Of a stretch of 64,000 nucleotides of DNA, positions 42,562 to 51,332 are shown piece by piece. The DNA comes from an uncultured Christensenellaceae bacterium (GTDB taxonomy: Bacteria; Bacillota; Clostridia; Christensenellales; UBA3700). The stretch spans positions 248,001-312,000 of the forward strand of contig CAJUOU010000001.1 of NCBI GenBank assembly GCA_910588545.1, read 5' to 3'. Every line of letters starts with the position of its first letter. Positions within the stretch are counted from its first letter, which is position 1. A program made the translations under genes and the position numbers. The notes below the pieces were generated by a model that had not been told where the DNA came from, made no database searches, and saw nothing but the letters and a program-made list of their open reading frames with translations.

Positions 42562-45500
42562 ATGGGGAATTTGAGAAAGCGAATTATATCGCTATTTGTT
42601 GCAATTATGCTGTCTTTGGCATTGTGTGCAACAGGCGTTTTGCTTGCTACTCGGCAGGGTGTATGCAAAGAAGACAGTATTTTAACTGAAACAGTTGGAG
42701 ATAACAACTCATCTGCTTGGGATGGCAGTGATATGTCAGGTGAGGTTAGATTTCAGTTAGGGTCAGCAGAGGATCATGTCACTATGAAATATCCTACCAA
42801 GATATATTTGGATAAAGACGAATCATTGGGCAATGCGGGATATTATTTTCAAATAGTAAGCGGACATTTTGGTGGCAGTAATGGCAACAGGGTATATGTA
42901 AATCCGCATATTTGGGGATATCGACATGACAACACAAACAGTTATATGGACAATATGTTTAGTGATTATCACTATATTGCTCGTAATGAAGTTACGAGTG
43001 ACGAGGTCAGCTCTAAAACTACAAGCGGTGTAGATAATGATACCGGTATGGGAATAGGTACTAATCACGGACAATTACTACTTAATGTATATAAATATGC
43101 AAGCGATGATTCTGGCTATAACATTAAAATAAAATTGCAGGGAACACCCAAAAATACAGGCACATATACTTATACCTTTTCTAATGTTAATGGAATGCCC
43201 GTTAATAATTTTATTGATACCGAACAATGGAGTTCATCATTGTTTGGTGGCAGTTGGAAAAATTCAGGTAGCTATACAAATATGTCGCCTTCTCCTATTA
43301 GAATTGAGATAAATATTTACGACAAAGACGCTTTAAAGAATGCTATCAATAGATTGGAAAGTATGAATAGAACAAGCGAAAGCGACACTATTTTGTCCAA
43401 TGCTAGAAATGTGCTGAATAATCGTAAAGTTACTAAATCGGAAGTTGATAATGCTATAACAAGCGTAGAAAATGAAATAAGTAGGTTAGAAAACTTATCT
43501 ATTGAATTACGCAATCTTTATAATGATTTAAATAATAAATTAACCGATATAGGTGTTAACAGTTCTACATCGGGATATAAAGCAATATACGATGATTTGG
43601 CTGTTGCAAATACTGTTATAAATTCAAGTTCTCCTGCAATAAGTGCAATTAACGCAAGTATTAACACTCTTCAATATTATTCAAATATTTGGGATGCATA
43701 CCTTGCAGACGGACGTTATAAAATTATAAAAGGTACTTTTGGCGATTATTATGCGACATTTATTTATCCTAGTAAGATAAGCATGGAAGTAGGGCAGAAT
43801 ATTGCTAATCTTGGATATAGCTTTATAGTCGATGCAAATTATAATCCGACAGACTCTGACTATCGAATGTTTTTTGATGCGGGTGGTTGGGGTAATAAAG
43901 CAGATATGATTAATGAATATTTTAATAACTATACTTATACTGCAGCTCACTCGATTGGAGGAAATGCAACCGCGGGAAATTGGTCATTCCAAAATTATGA
44001 AAGTCAAACATCTGTAAATGGTAATTGGCGTTTTGCTTCCGTTACTTACAATTCCAAACCTTATTTGTTGGTTTCTGCCGGTAACCAAAGTTATAAAAGC
44101 ACAATAACACCGTCAGGTACAGCTTCCAAAATTGGTAAGTTTACGTATACGTATGAAATGAGGTCTTTATCCGAGCAGTGGACTTCAAGCACTGATTGGG
44201 GTAGTCAGCAAACGATTGTTTACAGTGACCCTGTATCTATTGATTTTGAAATAATCGGCGCTGGCGTAACCGAGGCAAAGGAAAATCTTAGGACTGCAAA
44301 AAGTAATTTGCTTGATCGTTTGAAAAATGCGGCAGGTAAAATCAATAATATGTCTGCAATTACATCATTGATTGACAATATTAATGCTATGGTAGATAGT
44401 GAAACTGCTACAGCGGATGAAATAAACGCGTTAACTCAAAGTGTAACAAGTTACAACATTGATGTAGATAGAAATTGGGAGGTAAACACTACATACTGTA
44501 TTGAAAGAGAAATATTTGTAAATCAATATGTTGATATAGACGGAAACTCATATAATTATGTTATTGTTGACGGCGTGCGAAAGACAGGCGATAGTAATGG
44601 AAAAATAAAACTGACAGCTAATGCCGATAGTAGTGATATTACCGTTAATTATCCTGATGGAACTAGTTTCAAATTAAAACTTAATGCTGACCACAACGGC
44701 TATAAGTGTGAAGAAACATCTACTTGTACTGTTTGCGGTACAGCTCTTGAAAGCAGAGAGCATAATTGGACAAATGAAACTAAAATCAATGACGCTAACT
44801 GCATTAATGGTGCAGAATATCAATATACTTGCTCGTATGATTCTACTCATACAAAGACTGAATTTAAAGGCGATAGAAATCCTGATAATCACGATTGGAG
44901 TTCTTGGGTGTCTAATAACGATGCAACTTGCGAAATTGATGGCACGGAGACAAGAATATGTCAACGTGATGGTTGTAGCAATGTAGAAAATCAAATCGTA
45001 GAAAACTCTAAGTTAAATCATAATTTTGGAAATTATATAAGCAATAATGATGCTACCTGCGAAGCAGACGGAACAGAAACAGGAACTTGTCAACGTGAAG
45101 GCTGCGGTAAAATCGATACACGTACTGTTGAGGGCTCTAAGTTAGGACATGACTTTGGAGAATGGGTATATAATAATGATGCTACTTGCGAGACAGACGG
45201 AACAGAAACTAAATCATGCCGTCGTAGTGGTTGTGATAAAACGGAAACTCAAACAAAAGTAGATTCTAAACTTGGACATAATTGGGTAAACGGCGAAAAG
45301 TTAAAAGATGCAAACTGCGTACATGGGGCAGAATATAGATATACTTGTTCTAATGACGAAACTCATACAAAAACACAATTTGAGGGAGATGTAAATCCTG
45401 ATAACCATAGTTATGGCGAAGAGTGGACATCTAATTATGATGCAACCTGCGAAAATGATGGTACTAAGTACAGAGACTGTCAAAATGGTTGCGGAGTAAA

Positions 45501-46947
45501 AGATACGCAAACCGATACAGGTAGTGCATTGGGACACGATTATGAATTGGTAGAAACAATTTCTGAAGCAACTTGTACAACACAAGCTAAAAATAAATAT
45601 GTATGTAAGCATGACTCAAGTCATATCGAGGAAAGATTTGAGGGCGAGTTGAACCCTGATAATCATAGCTTTGGAGAATGGATTTCAAATAATGACGCTA
45701 CTTGTGAAAGTGACGGAACAGAGTATAGAGAGTGTCAGCACGGCTGTGGAGAAAAACAAACACAAACTGATATAGACAGTGCCTTGGGACATGACTATGA
45801 ATTGACTGAAACAATTTCTGAAGCAACTTGTACAACACAAGCTAAAAATAGATATGTGTGTAAGCATGACCCAAGTCATATTGAAGAAAGAGTGGAGGGA
45901 GAATTAGACCCTAATAACCATAGTTATGGCGAAGTATGGACATCTAATAACGATGCAACTTGTGAAAACGATGGAACTAAGTACAAGGAATGTCAATATG
46001 GTTGTGGAACAAAAGATACACGGACCGATACAGGCAGTGCATTGGGACACGAATTTGGCGATTGGACTTACAATAATGATGCAACTTGTGAGGCGGACGG
46101 AACTGAAACAAGAAGCTGTAACAGAAGTGGTTGTGACAAAACCGAAACTCAAAACAAAGTTGGAACTAAGATAGACCATGTTTGGGAAAAAGGCGATAAA
46201 GTAAACGATGCAAACTGCATGCATGGAGACGAGTATAAATATACCTGTACATTTAATGCAAATCATACTAAAACCGAATATGAGGGAGAAATAAACCCTG
46301 CAAATCACAGCTTTGGCGAAGAATGGACATCAAATAATGACGCTACTTGTGAAAGTGACGGAACAAAATATAGAGAATGTCAAAACGGTTGCGGAAAAAA
46401 AGAGACTCAACCTGATACAGGTAGTGCATTAGGTCATAAATATGAGTTTGTAGAAACAATATCTGTAGCAACTTGTACAACACAAGCTAAAAATAAGTAT
46501 GTATGTCAACATGACCCTAGCCATATTGAAGAAAGAGTGGAGGGAGAGTTAGACCCTAACAATCATAATTTGCAAGAAATTGATAAAGTAGATGCTAATT
46601 GTACCGAAAACGGACATATAGACTACAAATGTCAAGATTGCGGTCACGAAACTTCGGTAGTTATTGATGCTCTTGGCCATGATTGGGACGATGGTGTTGT
46701 AACCATACAACCTACCGAAACGGAAAAAGGCGAAAAAACTTATACTTGCAAGGTATGCGGCGAAACAAGAACAGAGGAAATTCCTGCACTTGGTGTTGCG
46801 GAAAAACCGGAACAAAACGGCGAGGAAAAGGAACCTGCGACTATGAATGTCGGTGCGGTAGTTGGTGGTGCAGTAGGCGGAACAGCCGGTGTCGGTATTA
46901 TTGTAGTTATTATATTAGTAATTATAAAGAAAAAGAAGATAATGTGA
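42562..46947 (+). CDS. Large cell-surface protein with tandem Cys-rich repeats
   Basis: 1461 residues. Signal peptide (~1-35: RKR, then a hydrophobic run). Two related ~190-residue modules (about 45-250 and 380-565: KYPTKIYLDKDESLGNAGY, IYPSKISMEVGQNIANLGY), each followed by a helical FIVAR-like segment (~252-330 and ~573-635). From about residue 700 to 1410 come tandem repeats of two alternating kinds: NNDATCE.DGTE..CQ..GC (8 copies) and ATCTTQAKNKYVCKHD.SHIEER-type (6 copies). The end is GGAVGGTAGVGIIVVIILVI-KKKK, a TM anchor with a basic tail, without LPXTG. Likely membrane-anchored and exported, for adhesion or carbohydrate binding. Start follows GGGAGAAAATT. Confidence 0.85.
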   Translation: MGNLRKRIISLFVAIMLSLALCATGVLLATRQGVCKEDSILTETVGDNNSSAWDGSDMSGEVRFQLGSAEDHVTMKYPTKIYLDKDESLGNAGYYFQIVSGHFGGSNGNRVYVNPHIWGYRHDNTNSYMDNMFSDYHYIARNEVTSDEVSSKTTSGVDNDTGMGIGTNHGQLLLNVYKYASDDSGYNIKIKLQGTPKNTGTYTYTFSNVNGMPVNNFIDTEQWSSSLFGGSWKNSGSYTNMSPSPIRIEINIYDKDALKNAINRLESMNRTSESDTILSNARNVLNNRKVTKSEVDNAITSVENEISRLENLSIELRNLYNDLNNKLTDIGVNSSTSGYKAIYDDLAVANTVINSSSPAISAINASINTLQYYSNIWDAYLADGRYKIIKGTFGDYYATFIYPSKISMEVGQNIANLGYSFIVDANYNPTDSDYRMFFDAGGWGNKADMINEYFNNYTYTAAHSIGGNATAGNWSFQNYESQTSVNGNWRFASVTYNSKPYLLVSAGNQSYKSTITPSGTASKIGKFTYTYEMRSLSEQWTSSTDWGSQQTIVYSDPVSIDFEIIGAGVTEAKENLRTAKSNLLDRLKNAAGKINNMSAITSLIDNINAMVDSETATADEINALTQSVTSYNIDVDRNWEVNTTYCIEREIFVNQYVDIDGNSYNYVIVDGVRKTGDSNGKIKLTANADSSDITVNYPDGTSFKLKLNADHNGYKCEETSTCTVCGTALESREHNWTNETKINDANCINGAEYQYTCSYDSTHTKTEFKGDRNPDNHDWSSWVSNNDATCEIDGTETRICQRDGCSNVENQIVENSKLNHNFGNYISNNDATCEADGTETGTCQREGCGKIDTRTVEGSKLGHDFGEWVYNNDATCETDGTETKSCRRSGCDKTETQTKVDSKLGHNWVNGEKLKDANCVHGAEYRYTCSNDETHTKTQFEGDVNPDNHSYGEEWTSNYDATCENDGTKYRDCQNGCGVKDTQTDTGSALGHDYELVETISEATCTTQAKNKYVCKHDSSHIEERFEGELNPDNHSFGEWISNNDATCESDGTEYRECQHGCGEKQTQTDIDSALGHDYELTETISEATCTTQAKNRYVCKHDPSHIEERVEGELDPNNHSYGEVWTSNNDATCENDGTKYKECQYGCGTKDTRTDTGSALGHEFGDWTYNNDATCEADGTETRSCNRSGCDKTETQNKVGTKIDHVWEKGDKVNDANCMHGDEYKYTCTFNANHTKTEYEGEINPANHSFGEEWTSNNDATCESDGTKYRECQNGCGKKETQPDTGSALGHKYEFVETISVATCTTQAKNKYVCQHDPSHIEERVEGELDPNNHNLQEIDKVDANCTENGHIDYKCQDCGHETSVVIDALGHDWDDGVVTIQPTETEKGEKTYTCKVCGETRTEEIPALGVAEKPEQNGEEKEPATMNVGAVVGGAVGGTAGVGIIVVIILVIIKKKKIM
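44690..46800 (+). repeat. Tandem coding repeats within the surface protein
   Basis: Some units are nearly identical in DNA: the stretch around 45541-45650 recurs at 45781-45890 and 46441-46550. Units carry regularly spaced Cys, giving about 50 Cys in an exported region. Such repeats expand and contract by recombination. Confidence 0.88.
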
Positions 46948-46998
46948 TTCATTGAATTTGTAAACTTTTGATTACTTTTAAAACTTAATTAACAATAC

Positions 46999-47032
46999 AA
47001 AGTGTTAAGCATTGTTGCTTGACACTTTTTTA
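46999..47032 (+). terminator. Terminator of the surface protein gene
   Basis: Twelve-bp stem AAAGTGTTAAGC / GCTTGACACTTT with one T-G pair, 6-nt loop, T-run. Confidence 0.85.
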
Positions 47033-47266
47033 ATCATTGTTTTAAAATTAAATATTGATTAAACAAAGTTTGTATAAAGTAATAGGTAAAAATTTTATAT
47101 TAAAAATAATGATTTAGCATATATTTATTTACAAAAAATTGCTATTTTGTAAAAAACATTTTAACTTTTTTTATGTGAAATATTTATAGGTAAAATATAA
47201 AAAAATATTATAAAAATATCTATATAAATTAAATATAAAATTTTAGTAAATTTTGGGGTAAAACAC
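47033..47266. other. AT-rich intergenic region before the decarboxylase operon
   Basis: Almost pure A/T; no ORF, repeat or structured RNA recognised. Confidence 0.5.
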
Positions 47267-47295
47267 TTGATTAATTTAAAAAATTTCTTTATAAT
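47267..47295 (+). promoter_or_regulatory. Promoter of the sodium-pump decarboxylase operon
   Basis: TTGATT (47267-47272), 17-bp spacer, TATAAT (47290-47295), 66 bases before the first start codon. Confidence 0.78.
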
Positions 47296-47360
47296 GGTAT
47301 TTGACGGATTTCGTTTGAAATTTGAAAAAACTATGATTTTTTAAATACACTGGAGGTATT

Positions 47361-48755
47361 ATGAAGAACGATGCAATGTTACAAAACAACATTAAGTTGA
47401 TTGACAAAGCAACAAAAAAGATTAAGTCTTTTGCTTTTGATTTAATTGACGAGGGTAGTTTTGTAGAGACTGATGTGTTTGCAGCAGGAAAGTCTTTTCT
47501 TGACTCGTCTGAAGCTCTTGGTGAGGGTGTAGTTACAGGTTACGCTACTATTGGCAACAAACCTGTACATTTTTTTGCTCAAAACCAAGAAGTTATGAAA
47601 GGCAGTTTTAGTGAAGCACACGCAAAAAAGATTTTAAAGGTTATCAGAAAAGCGATACAAAGCGGTACTCCGTTGGTGTCTATTATTGACTCTAATGGTG
47701 CAAGAATCGGTGAGGGAGTTGCTATGCTTGAGGCATACAGCGAAGTTATTAATGCAATCAACCTTGCAAAAGAAAATATTCCGCATATCTGCATTATCAA
47801 AGGCAACTGTGTAGGAATGATGGCTGCAATAGCTAATATGGCAGATTTTGTATTTATGGCAGACGGCGGTCTTATGAGTGTTGCATCTCCGCAAGCTATT
47901 GCATCTTGCGAAAAAGATTATCCAAAGTTAACTAGTATTCTTGGTTATAAAGCTATTTCCGAAAATAGCGATATGGCACATTTTACTTTTAAAACAACAA
48001 AAGAGCTAGCTGAAAAAGTAAAATACATTTTGACTATTTGCGGTGGCGAAGTGGAAGAGAGTGAGGACGATGCAAATCGTGAAACTCCTGCATTGGATAA
48101 GACTTATAGTGTAGATACTGCTTTAAAAGCAATCTGCGATAATCAAAAATATATTATTGCAAATGAAAATTATGCTAAAGAGGTGGTTACGGCTTACGCT
48201 TTGGTAAACAGCATTAGTGTTGGCATAATTGCGTTGAACGGCAACGAAAATAATGGATATATTTCCGCAGACGGCATTGCAAAAGCAGATAAGTTTATTG
48301 ATAAATGCTCAAGCAATGGTATGCCTATTATTACTTTGGTTGACAGCCTTGGTGTTAAACCTAGTCTTAACGACGAAGTGAGCGGACTTGCAAGCAAACT
48401 TGCAAGCTTGATGTCAAAAATCGCAAGCTGCACAACTCCTATGATTAGCGTTATTACAGGTAAAGCAATCGGTCTTGCTTATTCGGTATTTGCAAGCAAA
48501 GGTATCGGCTTCGATTATACTTTGGCAGGTGTGGACAGCGTTATAAGCCCTGTCAATACTGCAGCAGGTGCAGCTATCGAGTATGCGGAAGAATTGAAAG
48601 CCGGCGAAGACAGAGCTAAGCTTGAGGCACGTTATCTTGAAATGGAGCAAAATCCATTTATTAGTGCAAAAGACGGCTTTATCGATAATGTTATCGAATT
48701 ATCTACAATGCGTCCTTACATAGCAAGTGCTTTGATGATGCTTTTGGGTATTTAA
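47361..48755 (+). CDS. Divergent acyl-CoA carboxyltransferase subunit (MmdA / propionyl-CoA carboxylase beta-like)
   Basis: 464 residues, shorter than the usual ~510. Two crotonase-fold halves are visible: SIIDSNGARIGEGVAMLEAY (~110-129; family DSGGARIQEGV) and the second half from ~260 with PIITLVDSLGVKPS and TGKAIGLAYSVFASKGIGFD. The Gly-Gly of the oxyanion hole (GPCAGG in the family) reads GNCVGM, and the second site (GGAY) reads GLAY, so the acyl-CoA substrate or even activity is uncertain. In the family, the subunit moves a carboxyl group between an acyl-CoA and biotin. First of five genes; start follows CTGGAGGTATT. Confidence 0.82.
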   Translation: MKNDAMLQNNIKLIDKATKKIKSFAFDLIDEGSFVETDVFAAGKSFLDSSEALGEGVVTGYATIGNKPVHFFAQNQEVMKGSFSEAHAKKILKVIRKAIQSGTPLVSIIDSNGARIGEGVAMLEAYSEVINAINLAKENIPHICIIKGNCVGMMAAIANMADFVFMADGGLMSVASPQAIASCEKDYPKLTSILGYKAISENSDMAHFTFKTTKELAEKVKYILTICGGEVEESEDDANRETPALDKTYSVDTALKAICDNQKYIIANENYAKEVVTAYALVNSISVGIIALNGNENNGYISADGIAKADKFIDKCSSNGMPIITLVDSLGVKPSLNDEVSGLASKLASLMSKIASCTTPMISVITGKAIGLAYSVFASKGIGFDYTLAGVDSVISPVNTAAGAAIEYAEELKAGEDRAKLEARYLEMEQNPFISAKDGFIDNVIELSTMRPYIASALMMLLGI

Positions 48756-48768
48756 GGGGATGGGACAG

Positions 48769-49338
48769 ATGATTAATAATTTACTTTTTTGTGCCGAGAG
48801 GACAATCGGCGAAAAGCTGTTAGAGGCGGGTATAGTTGTATTAATCGGTGTTTCAACGGTATTTATAGTTTTGTTTTTGCTAATCGGTGTTGTAAAACTT
48901 TTGCAATACGCAAATAAATGGCTTAATAATTGGGACGAAATGATGGCTGTCTACCGTGCAAATAAGGCGGAAAGAAAAGCTATCAAACAATCTTATATTA
49001 ATGTCAAAGACGAAAAAATCAACGAACTTTATAAACAGTTGGAAAGTAGTGAAATTACTAAATTAGAGTTTAAACAAAAACAAACACAAATCAAACTTGA
49101 GTATAAATCCAAGAAACCTGAAATCAAACAAGCGGTTATCGATTTGAAAATAAGTCAAAAGCAAGCAAGACTTCCAGAGCCAAAGGCTACTGCTCAAATA
49201 GCAGCTCCAAGTGAGGAAGTTGTAACGGACAGTAAACTTATTGCGATAATCAGTGCGGCGATAGCAGTCGCAACAGAACAAGAACAAGCAGAAAGGAAAG
49301 TTACCTTTAAAGTTCGTTCAATCAAACATATAAATTAA
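48769..49338 (+). CDS. OadG-family sodium-pump decarboxylase gamma subunit
   Basis: 189 residues from the ATG at 48769, which lies 9 bases after AAGGGG; the ATG at 48760 is too close to that site. One TM helix (about 14-44) follows a short external N-terminus. A long charged, coiled middle is followed by the C-terminal IAIISAAIAVATEQEQAERKVTFKVRSIKH, like OadG ends. The gamma subunit holds the membrane and soluble parts together. It is about twice the usual length of OadG because of the coiled segment. Confidence 0.85.
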   Translation: MINNLLFCAERTIGEKLLEAGIVVLIGVSTVFIVLFLLIGVVKLLQYANKWLNNWDEMMAVYRANKAERKAIKQSYINVKDEKINELYKQLESSEITKLEFKQKQTQIKLEYKSKKPEIKQAVIDLKISQKQARLPEPKATAQIAAPSEEVVTDSKLIAIISAAIAVATEQEQAERKVTFKVRSIKHIN

Positions 49339-49350
49339 GGAGAATGAAAT

Positions 49351-49710
49351 ATGCGTAAATTTAATATAAATGTAGATGGCAAAAATTATGTGGTAGAAGT
49401 TGAGGAAATCGGCGGTGTTGCAGCAAATACCGTTGTTGCGGCTCCTGTTCAAGCAGCTCTGGCTGCAGCACCAAAAGCAGCTCCTGTAGCAGCAGGTAAT
49501 GGCGAGCCTTTTAAAGCTCCAATGCCCGGAACAGTACTTGATGTTTGTGTAGCAAGTGGTGCAAGCGTTAAAAAAGGCGATACTATTTTGGTGCTTGAGG
49601 CTATGAAAATGGAAAACAATATGACAGCACAAAAAGACGGTGTTGTTACAGTTACAGTTAGTAAGGGTGCGAGTGTAGCAAGTGGCGACACATTATTTAC
49701 AATCGCATAA
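49351..49710 (+). CDS. Biotin carboxyl carrier protein of the decarboxylase
   Basis: 119 residues. An N-terminal strand block, an Ala/Pro-rich flexible linker (~33-48), and a biotinyl domain with VLEAMKMENN (biotin on the middle Lys, ~residue 86). It swings the carboxyl group between carboxyltransferase and the membrane subunit. Starts 12 bases after the gamma gene, RBS TAAGGAGAATGAAAT. Confidence 0.93.
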   Translation: MRKFNINVDGKNYVVEVEEIGGVAANTVVAAPVQAALAAAPKAAPVAAGNGEPFKAPMPGTVLDVCVASGASVKKGDTILVLEAMKMENNMTAQKDGVVTVTVSKGASVASGDTLFTIA

Positions 49711-49724
49711 TTTAGGAGGTTGTA

Positions 49725-51314
49725 ATGTTTAATTTTTCATTGGCACTTGGCGGAAGCGAGGCGAATATATTAGAATCCTTGCAAAATTTGTGGGATAGCA
49801 CAGGTTTTGCTGGTTTTAATACCGACACATTACTGAATTTGGTAATGATGGCGGTTGCCGGTCTTTTGCTTTTCCTTGCCATTTCAAAGAAATTTGAGCC
49901 GAACTTGTTACTTGCAATGGCTTTCGGTATGTTTCTTATAAATATACCGGGTGCATATAACATTTTGTACGGCACTCAAGGTTATGACTTTACTATCAAT
50001 CTTGCAGAGTTTACCGATAAACAAATTGCATATTTGATTCAACAAGGCGTGATTAATGTTGATATTTTAAAGATTGAGCAATTTGCAGGAAGTCTTGTAG
50101 GGGCTGACTTAGATACTATAGTAAACTTAATGAGGGATAATATAGTTGCGGCAAACGGCCTTGTAGGTCATTTTGTAAACGGAGAGTTTGTTGCATATAC
50201 AGGAACGCTTAACGAGATTATGTCTTCATTGAATATTACTTTGTCAGGTAGTCCAACTGTAGGACAACAAACAACAGCAATTTTGCAGAAAATATTTGAT
50301 GGCTTTACAATACCTAGCTTAGAGGTGGGTGTTCAACAGATAAATGCTTCTGGTATCATTGCTAATATCACTACAAATCATACAACAGTTGCTGATTTCG
50401 GCTTGTTCTATTATTTGTACAAAGGTGTTGATTGGGTACTATTCCCACCGCTTATCTTCCTTGGTATCGGTGCAATGACAGACTTTGGCCCGCTAATTGC
50501 AAATCCAAAGAGCTTACTACTTGGTGCAGCAGCACAAATTGGTATATTTGTAACATTTATTTTAGCATCATTGTTCGGCTTTACAGGTGCAGAGGCTGCA
50601 TCAATCGGTATTATCGGTGGTGCGGACGGCCCAACAGCAATTTATTTAACAAGTAAGTTGGCATCACATTTAATGTCTTCGATAGCAATCGCAGCATATT
50701 CGTATATGGCTTTGGTTCCTGTAATTCAACCGCCTATTATGAAAGCTTTGACTACAAAGAAGGAAAGAATGATTGTTATGGAACAACTTCGTCCTGTTTC
50801 TAAAAGAGAGAAGATTTTGTTCCCAATAATAGTTACAGGTGTTGTAGGTATTATTCTTCCATCATCAATCCCACTACTAGGTATGTTGATGCTTGGTAAC
50901 TTAATGAAAGAGTCGGGTGTTGTTCCTCGCTTGGCAGAGACTGCTAAAAACGAGCTTATCAATATTATTACAATATTCTTGGGCATAACAGTAGGCTCGA
51001 AAGCTTATGGTAACCAATTCCTAAATTTCGAGACACTAAAAATTATCGTTCTTGGCGTATGTGCATTCGGTATTGCGACAGCCGGTGGTGTATTGGTTGG
51101 TAAATTGATGTGCAAATTGTCTAAAGGAAAAATCAACCCACTTATCGGTGCGGCAGGTGTTTCCGCAGTTCCTATGGCGGCACGTGTTGCTCAAGACGTA
51201 GGTAAAAAAGAAAATCCAAACAACTATTTGTTGATGCACGCAATGGGACCAAACGTTGCAGGTGTTATCGGCTCTGCTGTTGCTGCAGGTGCATTACTTG
51301 CGATTTTCGGCTAA
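49725..51314 (+). CDS. Sodium ion-translocating decarboxylase beta subunit (OadB/MmdB), long form
   Basis: 529 residues; typical OadB is about 370-430. The conserved core from ~residue 225 has YLYKGVDWVLFPPLIFLGIGAM, the ion-site signature GIIGGADGPTAIYL (~295-308) and ISAVPMAARVAQ-like GVSAVPMAARVAQDVGKKENP. An extra ~145 residues (about 83-228) with few TM features are inserted after the first membrane helices. The subunit decarboxylates carboxybiotin and pumps sodium outward. Start follows TTAGGAGGTTGTA. Confidence 0.9.
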   Translation: MFNFSLALGGSEANILESLQNLWDSTGFAGFNTDTLLNLVMMAVAGLLLFLAISKKFEPNLLLAMAFGMFLINIPGAYNILYGTQGYDFTINLAEFTDKQIAYLIQQGVINVDILKIEQFAGSLVGADLDTIVNLMRDNIVAANGLVGHFVNGEFVAYTGTLNEIMSSLNITLSGSPTVGQQTTAILQKIFDGFTIPSLEVGVQQINASGIIANITTNHTTVADFGLFYYLYKGVDWVLFPPLIFLGIGAMTDFGPLIANPKSLLLGAAAQIGIFVTFILASLFGFTGAEAASIGIIGGADGPTAIYLTSKLASHLMSSIAIAAYSYMALVPVIQPPIMKALTTKKERMIVMEQLRPVSKREKILFPIIVTGVVGIILPSSIPLLGMLMLGNLMKESGVVPRLAETAKNELINIITIFLGITVGSKAYGNQFLNFETLKIIVLGVCAFGIATAGGVLVGKLMCKLSKGKINPLIGAAGVSAVPMAARVAQDVGKKENPNNYLLMHAMGPNVAGVIGSAVAAGALLAIFG

Positions 51315-51332
51315 TTTAAGGAGGATTAAAAA

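Noticed and set aside
44690..46800. Repeats as a possible CRISPR array
   Set aside because: Units keep one long reading frame with conserved Cys codons and vary gradually; there are no constant repeats with unique spacers.
46683..46955. 90-codon ORF in another frame at the end of the surface protein gene
   Set aside because: Shadow of the main frame, low-complexity Arg/Gly/Cys composition, no start signal.
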